A stretch of DNA of 13,244 nt from assembly GCA_964517315.1 (NCBI GenBank), contig CAZFCJ010000095.1, positions 1-13,244 of the forward strand, written 5' to 3'. A program made the position numbers and the translations under genes. Positions 5,951-13,137 of the stretch are shown here, piece after piece (positions within the stretch are counted from its first letter, which is position 1; each line of letters begins with the position of its first letter). Origin of the DNA: DASWJQ01 sp964517315 (GTDB taxonomy: Bacteria > Chloroflexota > Anaerolineae > Anaerolineales > E44-bin32). The notes under the pieces were generated by a model, which did not search any database, was not told where the DNA came from, and worked only from the letters and a program-made list of their open reading frames with translations.

Positions 5951-7231
5951 CTACCTATCCTCTTCAGTGAGGGTTTCGAGGAACTCCATATTGTTCTCGG
6001 TGCGCGCCAGGCGCTGAAGGAGCGCTTCGGTGGCGTTGGCCTGATCCATCCCCGCTCCCGCCGGGGGGGCCGAGACCATCTGATTGTACATGCGGCGCAT
6101 GAGCCAAACCCGCTGCGTGATATCCGGGCCCAGCAGCATCTCCTCGCGACGGGTGGACGAACGATCGATATCGAACGCGGGGAAGATGCGCCGTTCCTGG
6201 AGCTTGCGCGACAGGTGCAGCTCCATATTGCCGGTCCCCTTGAACTCCTCGAAGATCACCTCGTCCATGCGGCTGCCGGTGTCGACCAGCGCCGTCGCGA
6301 TGATGGTGAGCGAACCGCCCTCCTCGATGTTGCGGGCGGCGCCGAAGAAGCGCTTCGGCGGGTAGAGGGCGGCCGGATCCAAACCGCCGGAAAGCGTCCG
6401 TCCGGACGGTGAGACCATCAGATTGTACGCTCGCGATAGCCGAGTGATCGAATCGAGCATGATGACCACGTCCCGATCCATCTCCGTAAGGCGCTTGGCG
6501 CGCTCGAGGACCATCTCCGCCACCCGGGCGTGGGATTGGACCGGATCGTCGAACGTCGAGGAAACCACCTCGGCGTCCACCGTACGATCCATATCGGTCA
6601 CCTCTTCGGGCCGCTCACCGATCAGCGCAACCATCAAATGGACGGCCGGGTAGTTGTGAGAGATGGCATTGGCGATCTGCTTTAACACCGTCGTCTTACC
6701 GGCCTTGGGCGGCGAAACGATAAGTCCACGCTGGCCTTTTCCGACCGGGGCGATCAAATTGAGCATGCGCGGGGCCAGGGTGTGCCGGTCGGTCTCCAAA
6801 TTAAACCGTTCCTCGGGAAAGATCGGGGTGAGCTCTTCAAACTTGGGGCGCTGGCGCGCCTGCTCCGGATCCCTACCGTTGATGGCCTCCACCCGCAGCA
6901 GGCCATAGTACTTTTCGTTGTCTTTGGGCGGACGAACCTGACCGATCACCATATCGCCCGTACGCAGGTTGAAGCGGCGGATCTGCGACTGTGACACGTA
7001 GATGTCGTTCGGGCCTTGAAGGTAGTGGTCGGCGCGCAGGAAGCCCATGCCTTCGTTCATGACGTCCAGCACACCGCCACGCAGGTCAAGCCCTTTCTCT
7101 TCGGCTTGAGCCTGCATGATCTTCAGGATCAAGTCTTCTTTCTTGGTCCTCGAAACGCCATCGATATTGTACTCGACGGCGAGCTCACGCAGCTGTTCGA
7201 GTGTTTGTTCTTCCAGTTCAACAATATTCAT
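5951..7231 (-). CDS. rho: Transcription termination factor Rho
   Basis: The hexameric RNA helicase that ends transcription at untranslated RNA. The 426-residue protein has the standard layout: Rho_N helical domain (about 5-43), cold-shock-like RNA-binding domain (about 48-120), and RecA-like ATPase. Walker A is PPKAGKTT (174-181), the catalytic Glu is in GERPEEV (E206), Walker B ends at D260 (VVIMLDSITRL), the Q-loop is around 275-290 (PSGRTLSGGLDP) and the R-loop is EEFKGTGNMEL (328-338). There is no long insert between Rho_N and the RNA-binding domain, unlike actinobacterial Rho. The ATG at 7231 has AGGAG at 7242-7246. It is preceded by a gene whose own N-terminus resembles Rho_N. No intrinsic terminator follows it. 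Confidence 0.98.
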   Translation of the reverse strand: MNIVELEEQTLEQLRELAVEYNIDGVSRTKKEDLILKIMQAQAEEKGLDLRGGVLDVMNEGMGFLRADHYLQGPNDIYVSQSQIRRFNLRTGDMVIGQVRPPKDNEKYYGLLRVEAINGRDPEQARQRPKFEELTPIFPEERFNLETDRHTLAPRMLNLIAPVGKGQRGLIVSPPKAGKTTVLKQIANAISHNYPAVHLMVALIGERPEEVTDMDRTVDAEVVSSTFDDPVQSHARVAEMVLERAKRLTEMDRDVVIMLDSITRLSRAYNLMVSPSGRTLSGGLDPAALYPPKRFFGAARNIEEGGSLTIIATALVDTGSRMDEVIFEEFKGTGNMELHLSRKLQERRIFPAFDIDRSSTRREEMLLGPDITQRVWLMRRMYNQMVSAPPAGAGMDQANATEALLQRLARTENNMEFLETLTEEDR

Positions 7232-7266
7232 CGATCGGGGCTCCTACTTGGGATACATTGCAGTGC

Positions 7267-7282
7267 GGGGCCTGTCGGCCCC
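7267..7282 (-). promoter_or_regulatory. GC hairpin in the rho leader
   Basis: A perfect GGGGCC/GGCCCC stem with a 4-nt loop lies about 35 nt before the rho start codon. In the transcript it follows a pyrimidine-rich stretch (CTCCCCTTTTATTCCC) and has no U-tract after it. Rho in E. coli limits its own synthesis in its leader; a similar role here is an inference. Confidence 0.4.
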
Positions 7283-7300
7283 ATGGGAATAAAAGGGGAG

Positions 7301-7329
7301 ATCATTCGGATTTGCAATCAAGTTGTCAA
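7301..7329 (-). promoter_or_regulatory. Proximal candidate rho promoter (P2)
   Basis: A perfect -35 TTGACA (7324-7329) is followed after 17 bp by AATGAT (7301-7306), which matches TATAAT at 4 of 6. Transcription would start near 7294, about 60 nt before the rho ATG. Confidence 0.5.
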
Positions 7330-7407
7330 TACGTTGAGGATTACGCGTTCTAATGAACGATAGGATTGTAGTGGTTCGGCGGGGAACAATTTAGCTGATC
7401 AGCGAGA

Positions 7408-7436
7408 ATTATAGCACGAGTGTTCCTGGCGCGCAA
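7408..7436 (-). promoter_or_regulatory. Distal candidate rho promoter (P1)
   Basis: A perfect -10 TATAAT (7408-7413) lies 17 bp after TTGCGC (7431-7436). The -35 box ends 5 bp after the stop codon of the upstream gene. Transcription would start near 7401, giving a leader of about 170 nt that contains P2 and the hairpin. Confidence 0.65.
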
Positions 7437-7441
7437 CTCCA

Positions 7442-8449
7442 TCACTCGGGCGAAATTTCACTCTCCTGCCCACTCCAACCGCGCAGCATGCCCCCGACGA
7501 CGATCGCGGCGTACTGAGCCGCCGCCGACGTCAAGGCCAGGAGCGCCAACAGCCCCCCTGCAATCCAGCCGGCGGTCGGTGCGAACTCCGCTGATCGGTC
7601 CAAGGCTTCCCCGGCCTGTCGCAAGTCCCCAGAATAACCCGCCAAGGAGTCCGCTAGCTTCCCGAGCTCTGTGGACAGAATCACGAGATCCTCACGCACC
7701 GTCTCGAGTTCATCGTCGACATCGGAGAGATCCCGGCGCGAGGTGTCAAGCTCTCGCTCCACCGCTTTCAGCGAGGCCGGCAGCGGCTCCAAGGAGCCGG
7801 CGGTCTGGGCCAGGCTCTGATCCAGCGACTGATCCGGATTGTAGTCCAAACCCAGCAATCTCAGCCCCCGCAGCACCCGGTCCATCGCCGCCGCGCCCTC
7901 CTGTGCACTGACCAACGCGGTCCGGGTCGAATCGATGGTGGTGGGCAGCTCCTCACCCAACAAATCGGCGACCGAAGCGAGCAGCGGATCGGCGTTCTTA
8001 AGCCCATCTTCGACCGACCGCAGCGCGCCTGCCGAGTCGTCCAATGCCAACGCTGCCGTATCCAGGCTGCCTCGGGCGGTACCAATCGTGGTCCCCAGCT
8101 CCCGGGCCCCGCGCGCGGCGCCTGCCAGGTAGCCCCCGACCGCCCGGCCAGCCAATACGGACGCGGCGGGCAACACCAGCGCCAAACTCAGACTCAGCAA
8201 CAGTCCGACGAGGCCCGTCATTTGAAGCAACATCCCCGCCAACGGACGCCGCGGCCAACTGACGGGCTCCGTTGGTGCGGCGCGTGGCTCGGGCGGCGCT
8301 CGATCCGCGCTTTTTTCGGCCTCATGACGGACCAGTTCGTCAACCAGATCGGCCTTGCGCATGCCCCCCACCTCGCTCAGCCCGGCTTCCCGGGCGAGCT
8401 TGCGCAGTTGGGCGACGGTCTGGGCCTCGAGTTCATCCCTTCGGGCCAT
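7442..8449 (-). CDS. Rho_N-domain membrane protein with a long helical middle
   Basis: This protein has 335 residues from the ATG at 8449; a GTG one codon earlier (8452) is equally possible, as both lie just after the glpX stop. Residues about 7-45 (LEAQTVAQLRKLAREAGL then MRKADLVDEL) look like a Rho N-terminal or SAP-like helical domain. They align without gaps to the start of the adjacent Rho with about 16 of 39 identities by eye. A Pro-rich linker leads to a hydrophobic TM region at about 71-103. About 185 residues rich in Ala, Leu, Asp, Glu and Ser follow, with heptad-like spacing, probably coiled coil. A second TM region lies at about 292-325, then a short acidic tail. The predicted topology puts the Rho_N-like end and the tail in the cytoplasm and the middle outside. 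I do not recognise the full architecture. Confidence 0.85.
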   Translation of the reverse strand: MARRDELEAQTVAQLRKLAREAGLSEVGGMRKADLVDELVRHEAEKSADRAPPEPRAAPTEPVSWPRRPLAGMLLQMTGLVGLLLSLSLALVLPAASVLAGRAVGGYLAGAARGARELGTTIGTARGSLDTAALALDDSAGALRSVEDGLKNADPLLASVADLLGEELPTTIDSTRTALVSAQEGAAAMDRVLRGLRLLGLDYNPDQSLDQSLAQTAGSLEPLPASLKAVERELDTSRRDLSDVDDELETVREDLVILSTELGKLADSLAGYSGDLRQAGEALDRSAEFAPTAGWIAGGLLALLALTSAAAQYAAIVVGGMLRGWSGQESEISPE

Positions 8450-8455
8450 CACATC

Positions 8456-9487
8456 TCAGCGCCCGGGATGCTGCGGTGCCGGTCGATCGTATTCGATGTC
8501 ACTGTATTCCATCAGTTTCTCCCACCGGTGTTCGGCGAGAATCTCACGCACCGTCCCCGATTTGGCACGCATCACCAAGCTGTGCGTGGTGGCACCGGTT
8601 CCGTAGTACTTGACGCCCTTCACGAGCTCGCCGTCGGTGATTCCTGTGACGGAGAAGAACACGTCCTCGCTGTCCACAAGGTCCTCCGTCGTGAGCACGC
8701 GCTCCAGGTCGTAGCCTCTCTCCCGGCCCACCTGCGCCTCCTCCCGGTTGCGCGGGTGAAGTCGTCCCTGGATCTCGCCGCCCAGGCACGTCAACGCGCA
8801 GGCGGCCAGCACGCCTTCGGGCGTCCCCCCGATTCCGATCAGCATGTCAATCCCCGTGTCCGGACGGGCCGCCATAATCGCGCCGGCCACATCGCCGTCC
8901 GTGATCAGACGGATGCGTGCTCCGGCCTCGCGAATCTCATGGATCATTTCCTCGTGGCGCGGTCGATCCAGAATGACGATCGTCAGGTCATCGATGTCGG
9001 CGCCCTTGGCGCCGGCCACGGCGCGCAGATTGTCCGTCACGGGGGCTTCGATGTCGATATGACCCGTCGCAGAGGGCCCGACCACCATCTTGTACATATA
9101 AACGAACGGCCCCGGGTCGAACATCGATCCCCGCTCGGCGACCCCCACCGTGGCGATCGAGTTCGCCCGGCCCAGCGCCAGGAGGCGCGTGCCGTCGATC
9201 GGATCCACCGCGATGTCGACCTTAGGTCCGTTACCGGTGCCCAGCATCTCCCCATTGAAGAGCATCGGAGCCTCGTCCTTCTCGCCCTCGCCGATGACCA
9301 CAACCCCATCGATGTCCACGCTGCTGAGCATGAACCGCATGGCGTCTACCGCCGCCGCGTCGCCCCCCTCCTTATCGCCCCGGCCCATATGTCGTCCCGC
9401 CGCCATCGCCGCGGCCTCAGTCACCCGGACCAGGTCCAGCGCCAGATTGCGGGAAGGTTGATCGTTGTTATTGCCGTTGTCAGCCAT
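8456..9487 (-). CDS. glpX: Class II fructose-1,6-bisphosphatase (GlpX)
   Basis: Hydrolyses fructose-1,6-bisphosphate to fructose-6-phosphate in gluconeogenesis; some relatives also act on sedoheptulose bisphosphate. The start chosen is the ATG at 9487 (343 residues): GGAGAGG sits just upstream, it avoids overlapping cdsA, and the length fits the family. GlpX motifs are IGEGEKDEAPML (about 65-76), VDPIDGTRLL (about 94-103), then GDVAGAI and IGGTPEGVLAACAL for sugar-phosphate and metal binding. E. coli GlpX has DPIEGT; here the second acid is Asp98, as in the wider inositol-phosphatase superfamily, and this should still bind metal. The stop is 3 bp from the next start, so it is co-transcribed with the Rho_N membrane protein. 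Closeness of glpX to rho is also known in Bacillus. Confidence 0.95.
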   Translation of the reverse strand: MADNGNNNDQPSRNLALDLVRVTEAAAMAAGRHMGRGDKEGGDAAAVDAMRFMLSSVDIDGVVVIGEGEKDEAPMLFNGEMLGTGNGPKVDIAVDPIDGTRLLALGRANSIATVGVAERGSMFDPGPFVYMYKMVVGPSATGHIDIEAPVTDNLRAVAGAKGADIDDLTIVILDRPRHEEMIHEIREAGARIRLITDGDVAGAIMAARPDTGIDMLIGIGGTPEGVLAACALTCLGGEIQGRLHPRNREEAQVGRERGYDLERVLTTEDLVDSEDVFFSVTGITDGELVKGVKYYGTGATTHSLVMRAKSGTVREILAEHRWEKLMEYSDIEYDRPAPQHPGR

Positions 9488-9510
9488 CCCCATCCTCTCC
9501 GACGGGCCCC

Positions 9511-10329
9511 TCAGGCCGCCCCCCACTGGGTGACGTAAAAGGCCAGGGTGCCCGCCCATAACCATGTGTCCAATCTGTCGAAGGCGCCCCCGTGACCGGG
9601 GAACAGCGAGCCGGTGTCCTTAATTTTGAGCTCGCGCTTGATCATACTCGCACCTAGATCTCCCATCGGCGCCAGGGCCGAGATGCTCACCCCCAGCACC
9701 AGGCCGGACTTCAGGCTGATCCCCGAGCCGGGGGCCGCCAAGTCTGCATACAGCGCGGCCAACCCGACGGCCCCGACTGATCCAAGCAGCAGCCCGGCCA
9801 GGTAGCCCTCCCAAGTCTTGTTCGGACTGAGGCGGGGAGTCATTCGCCGGTGACCCACCTTGGAGCCCACCATGTAAGCGCCGGCGTCGGCCAGCCAAAT
9901 AGTGGGCAGGGCCAGCAGCACCCACCACAGTCCACCTTGCAGGTCGCGCAAGGACACAAAATAGGCGCCCAGCCAACCCAGGTACAGGATGCCGCTCAAG
10001 GTAAGCGCGAAATCGGTCCCGGAGCGGCCCGCGCCCCGTTCATAATCCACAATATGCCAGGTCATGGTAACGATCAGGATCACCGTCAGCAGGTCCGCCG
10101 CGCCCGCGAACCCCACCAGACGGCGCGCGACCACGATCGCGACCACGCCGGCCAAAATCAAAAAACGCGAGGGGCGAAGTCCCTCGCGGTGGAAAATGGC
10201 CCCGTACTCATATCCCGCCACGGCCAGAGCGAGGGCAACCCCGGCGGCGAAGATCCACCCCCCCAGCCAGATCAAGAGCAGAATGACCGGCAGGTATAAA
10301 GCGCCAACTCGAACCCGTTGGCGGAGCAT
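9511..10329 (-). CDS. cdsA: Phosphatidate cytidylyltransferase (CDP-diglyceride synthase)
   Basis: Makes CDP-diacylglycerol from phosphatidic acid and CTP, the branch point of phospholipid synthesis, in the cytoplasmic membrane. This 272-residue protein has about 7-8 hydrophobic segments, starting at residues 12-40. The family signature is complete near the C-terminus (about 228-254): SMIKRELKIKD, then GSLFPGHGGAFDRLD, containing the metal- and CTP-binding acids. SPNKTWEG further upstream is also conserved. The ATG at 10329 is separated from the uppS stop by one base (TAG-C-ATG), so translation is probably coupled. The neighbours are as in most bacteria up to this point, but dxr and rseP, which often follow cdsA, are replaced by glpX. 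Confidence 0.96.
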   Translation of the reverse strand: MLRQRVRVGALYLPVILLLIWLGGWIFAAGVALALAVAGYEYGAIFHREGLRPSRFLILAGVVAIVVARRLVGFAGAADLLTVILIVTMTWHIVDYERGAGRSGTDFALTLSGILYLGWLGAYFVSLRDLQGGLWWVLLALPTIWLADAGAYMVGSKVGHRRMTPRLSPNKTWEGYLAGLLLGSVGAVGLAALYADLAAPGSGISLKSGLVLGVSISALAPMGDLGASMIKRELKIKDTGSLFPGHGGAFDRLDTWLWAGTLAFYVTQWGAA

Positions 10330-10330
10330 G

Positions 10331-11068
10331 CTAGCCTGGGGAGATCGCGTTCTGCACCCGGCCGAAGCGGCGCTCGCGCCGGGCGAATTCGCACAAAGCT
10401 TCGTAGAATTCTTCCCGGTCGAAATCGGGCCAGAATGTCGGGGTGACGTACCACTCCGCGTAAGCGCCCTGCCAGATCAGAAAATTACTCACTCGGAGCT
10501 CGCCCGAGGTACGGATGATCAAATCCGGATCGGGGGAGTCGGCCGTGTAGAGGTATTGGCTGACCAGATCTTCGTCGACCTGATCCGGATCCACTCCGTC
10601 CTCGATGATGGCTCGGATCGCGTGTACGATCTCGTCGCGCCCCCCGTAGTTGAAGGCCACGTTCAGCACCAGGCGGTCGTTGTCCTTCGTGAGATCAATC
10701 GCCTGGCGGACCTTCTTCTGCAGGTGAGGGCCAAGACCCTCCAGCCGGCCAATGTGGCGCAGCTCGACGCCCTCTTCATGAAGCTCCTCCAGTTCGCTGT
10801 CGATCACTTCCTCCAGAATGTTCATCAGGCCGCGCACTTCCGCCGGGGGCCGGCTCCAGTTCTCGGTGGAGAACGCGTAGATCGTGAGGTATGGGATGCC
10901 AAACTCGACCGCCGCCCGCAGAATTCGGCGCAGGTTCTCGACACCGGAGCGATGCCCGGCCAGGCGGGGCAGGCCGCGCTTCCTGGCCCAACGCCCGTTG
11001 CCGTCCATAATCAAGGCAACGTGTTGGGGTTTTGGCTCCGGAGGCTCCAGAGGTTTCTTTTCGCTCAT
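10331..11068 (-). CDS. uppS: Isoprenyl (undecaprenyl) diphosphate synthase
   Basis: A cis-prenyltransferase that extends farnesyl diphosphate with isopentenyl diphosphate to make the lipid carrier for cell-wall synthesis. From the ATG at 11068 the protein has 245 residues. HVALIMDGNGRWA carries the catalytic Asp22. AFSTENWSRP follows, and RTSGELRVSNFLIWQ (from about 186) leads into the YAEWYVTPTFWPDF block; all are family hallmarks. A GTG at 11119 would add 17 basic residues and overlap frr by 35 bp. I prefer 11068 because the N-terminal length then fits the family and the gap to frr is 16 bp, but neither start has a strong ribosome site. The chain length of the product cannot be read from sequence. 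Confidence 0.94.
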   Translation of the reverse strand: MSEKKPLEPPEPKPQHVALIMDGNGRWARKRGLPRLAGHRSGVENLRRILRAAVEFGIPYLTIYAFSTENWSRPPAEVRGLMNILEEVIDSELEELHEEGVELRHIGRLEGLGPHLQKKVRQAIDLTKDNDRLVLNVAFNYGGRDEIVHAIRAIIEDGVDPDQVDEDLVSQYLYTADSPDPDLIIRTSGELRVSNFLIWQGAYAEWYVTPTFWPDFDREEFYEALCEFARRERRFGRVQNAISPG

Positions 11069-11084
11069 CTGATCCCGAACGGCA

Positions 11085-11642
11085 TCAGACTTCGAGGACT
11101 TCTTTCTCTTTTCGTTCACTGATCTCGTTGATCGACTCGATGTAGCGATCGGTGATATCCTGCAGCTTCTGCTCCGATCGGTGCAGCTCGTCTTCGGACA
11201 TCTCGTTGTCCCGCTGCTGCTCGCGCAGCTGGTTTTGGATATCCCGGCGCACGTTGCGCACCGCCACCCGGGCCTCCTCCGCCCGTGACCGGACCACCTT
11301 GACCAGCTCGTGGCGGCGTTCTTCAGTGAGAGGAGGGATGTTCAGACGGATCAGTTTGCCGTCGTTGTTGGGGGTGAGACCGAGATCCGAAGCCAAGATC
11401 GCCCGCTCGATGTTCTCGAGGCTGCCCGGATCAAAAGGCTTGATCGTGATCAGGCGCGGCTCCGGCGCCGAAATGTTCGCCAGCTGCTGCAGTGGTGTGG
11501 CAGTCCCGTAATATTCAACTTCCAGGCCTTCCACAATGGCGGGCGAGGCCCGTCCGGTGCGAATCGCCCCCATATCCTCCTCCATCGTCCGAACGGCACC
11601 TTGCATGCGCTGCTCGGCCTGAATCAAGGCTTGGTCGACCAT
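11085..11642 (-). CDS. frr: Ribosome recycling factor
   Basis: Splits the post-termination ribosome together with EF-G. The 185-residue length is standard. The N-terminal helix (MVDQALIQAEQRMQGAVRTM), IRTGRASPAIVEGLEVEYYG, TPLQQLANIS, LITIKPFDP and LNIPPLTEERR, then VRNVRRDIQ and a C-terminal helix, match RRF domain by domain. The ATG at 11642 has AGGAG (11650-11654) 7 nt upstream. A 98-bp gap separates it from pyrH, larger than the other gaps in the array after pyrH; I saw no convincing promoter there. Confidence 0.97.
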   Translation of the reverse strand: MVDQALIQAEQRMQGAVRTMEEDMGAIRTGRASPAIVEGLEVEYYGTATPLQQLANISAPEPRLITIKPFDPGSLENIERAILASDLGLTPNNDGKLIRLNIPPLTEERRHELVKVVRSRAEEARVAVRNVRRDIQNQLREQQRDNEMSEDELHRSEQKLQDITDRYIESINEISERKEKEVLEV

Positions 11643-11722
11643 GGTTCAACTCCTGAAACGGGATCGAAGTGAGCAGGAGCAGTGCGTACATAGCATAATG
11701 CAAAAGCGGGCAAAATGCGAAA

Positions 11723-11730
11723 GGGGGGGG
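11723..11730. repeat. Run of eight G after pyrH
   Basis: A homopolymer of eight G (eight C in transcript sense) lies 10 bp past the pyrH stop, in the 98-bp pyrH-frr gap. It is noncoding, so length variation there would not break a gene. Confidence 0.7.
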
Positions 11731-11740
11731 TCAGGCCGCT

Positions 11741-12457
11741 TCAACCGGCGATTGTCGTGCCGACGCGCTCGCCCTTGACGGCCCGAATCAGACTGTCGCC
11801 CTGCTCCATATTGAGCACCACGATGGGCAGGTTGTTGTCCATACAGAGCGAAATCGCCGTGCTGTCCATCACTTGCAGCCGGCGGTTGAGAGCGTCGATG
11901 TACGTGAGATGGTCAAAGCGTTTGGCCTCCGGATCCACCTCCGGGTCGGACTCATACACCCCGTCGACTTTGGTGGCCTTGATCACGACCTCGGCGTCGA
12001 TCTCCATCGCCCGCAGCGCCGCCGCGGTGTCGGTGGAGAAGTAAGGATTTCCGGTGCCGCCGCCCAGGATCACAACCCGTCCCTTCTCCAGGTGCCGAAT
12101 CGCCCGTCGGCGAATGTACGGCTCGGCGACGGCCCGCATTTCCAGGGCGGACATCACCCGGGTGACCACGCCGGCGCGCTCCAAGGCGTCCATCAATGCC
12201 AGCGCGTTCATCACGGTACCCAGCATGCCCATGTAGTCGGCGGTAGCCCGTTCCATGCCGCGTTCCATCCCCTCGCGGCCCCGCCATAAGTTCCCCGCGC
12301 CGATCACGACGGCCACCTGAATATCTTCCTCCAGAACGTCAATGATCCGCTGCGCGGCCTCTTCGGCGCGCAGCGGGTCGATGCCGAATCCCTTGGGACC
12401 GGCGAGCGCTTCGCCCCCCAGCTTAAGCAATATTCGGTCGTACGCAGGGCCACCCAT
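11741..12457 (-). CDS. pyrH: UMP kinase
   Basis: Phosphorylates UMP to UDP in pyrimidine nucleotide synthesis; bacterial enzymes are hexamers of the amino-acid-kinase fold. From the ATG at 12457 it has 238 residues, the usual size. RILLKLGGEALAG is the N-terminal phosphate loop (most relatives have LKLSGEAL, here Gly for Ser). GAGNLWRG, ILGGGTGNPYFSTDTAAALRA and KVDGVYESDP are the ATP/UMP-binding blocks. A GTG at 12478 would add seven residues. GGAGG (12472-12476) overlaps that GTG but sits 14 nt before the ATG, with an AGG nearer, so the start is uncertain by seven codons. A strong terminator lies just upstream, between tsf and this gene. Confidence 0.96.
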   Translation of the reverse strand: MGGPAYDRILLKLGGEALAGPKGFGIDPLRAEEAAQRIIDVLEEDIQVAVVIGAGNLWRGREGMERGMERATADYMGMLGTVMNALALMDALERAGVVTRVMSALEMRAVAEPYIRRRAIRHLEKGRVVILGGGTGNPYFSTDTAAALRAMEIDAEVVIKATKVDGVYESDPEVDPEAKRFDHLTYIDALNRRLQVMDSTAISLCMDNNLPIVVLNMEQGDSLIRAVKGERVGTTIAG

Positions 12458-12499
12458 CGTCAGATTGCCTGCCTCCACATCTCAGAGCCGCAGGTCGGC

Positions 12500-12526
12500 A
12501 AAAAAAGGGCCAACTCCCGTTGGCCC
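12500..12526 (-). terminator. Strong Rho-independent terminator between tsf and pyrH
   Basis: On the minus strand GGGCCAAC (12519-12526) pairs with GTTGGCCC (12507-12514) around a 4-nt loop and is followed directly by seven T (12500-12506). This is a textbook intrinsic terminator 8 bp past the tsf stop. It should end much of the rpsB-tsf transcript and limit read-through into pyrH. Confidence 0.92.
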
Positions 12527-12534
12527 CCCATCCT

Positions 12535-13137
12535 TCACTCGATTTCTTCGGCGACTTCCCATCGGACAAACCGCCGCACTTGAATGTTCTCGCCGGTTGT
12601 GGCGACGGTTTCTTTGAGAAACTCCTCCACCGTTTTCGAGTCGTCTCGCACGTACGGTTGGCGCATCAGGCAGCCGTCATCCAAGAACTTGGCCAGACGA
12701 CCCTCAACGATCCGTTCGACCACGTCCTCGGGCTTGCCCTCTGCCAGCGCCTGCTCGGTCAGCCGAGCGCGCTGAGTCTGCAGCACCTTTTCCGGGACAT
12801 CGTCTTCGCTCACCCAACGCGGCGAGGTCGCGGCGACCTGCAGCGCCATTTCGTGGGCGAAGTCCCGAAACTCATCGGTGCGTGCGACGAAGTCGGTTTC
12901 GCAGTTGACTTCAACCATCACTCCGACTCGCCCTTCGCCGTGCTTGTACAGATCGAGGACGCCCGCCTCGGTCTCGCGGCCGGCGCGCTTGGCCGCCTTG
13001 GCCAGGCCCCGCTGGTGCAGAATCTCGCCTGCCTTCTCAAGATCGCCGTCGGCCTCTTCGAGTGCCTTCTTGCAATCGAGCACGCCCGCACCGGTGCTGT
13101 CACGGAGCTGTTTGATGAGCTGGGCGTCGACGCTCAT
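12535..13137 (-). CDS. tsf: Elongation factor Ts
   Basis: Nucleotide exchange factor that reloads EF-Tu with GTP during translation. At 200 residues it is the short form, with one core subdomain, as in Thermus, cyanobacteria and other lineages, not the E. coli form of about 280. The N-terminal UBA-like domain (LIKQLRDSTGAGVLDCKKAL, about 7-50) precedes the signature NCETDFVAR at 78-86, which contains the TDF contact with EF-Tu. The C-terminus has PYVRDDSKTVEEFL and IQVRRFVRWEV. The ATG at 13137 overlaps the stop of the upstream gene as ATGA, and GAGGAAGA just ahead serves as ribosome site while also coding the upstream acidic tail. An intrinsic terminator follows. Confidence 0.97.
   Translation of the reverse strand: MSVDAQLIKQLRDSTGAGVLDCKKALEEADGDLEKAGEILHQRGLAKAAKRAGRETEAGVLDLYKHGEGRVGVMVEVNCETDFVARTDEFRDFAHEMALQVAATSPRWVSEDDVPEKVLQTQRARLTEQALAEGKPEDVVERIVEGRLAKFLDDGCLMRQPYVRDDSKTVEEFLKETVATTGENIQVRRFVRWEVAEEIE

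Noticed and set aside
8222..9538. 438-residue plus-strand open frame, one of the longest in the window
   Set aside because: It is antisense to glpX and the start of the Rho_N membrane protein, has a His/Arg/Pro-rich composition and no recognisable domain.
9488..9565. Upstream start for glpX at 9565
   Set aside because: It would add 26 residues and overlap cdsA by 55 bp; the ATG at 9487 has GGAGAGG just upstream and fits the family length.
10064..11122. 352-residue plus-strand open frame
   Set aside because: It is antisense to cdsA and uppS, both with full family signatures.
11643..11740. Possible frr promoter in the pyrH-frr gap (TTGCCC with TATGTA)
   Set aside because: The spacer is only 15 bp and the -10 is poor; no better pair was seen.
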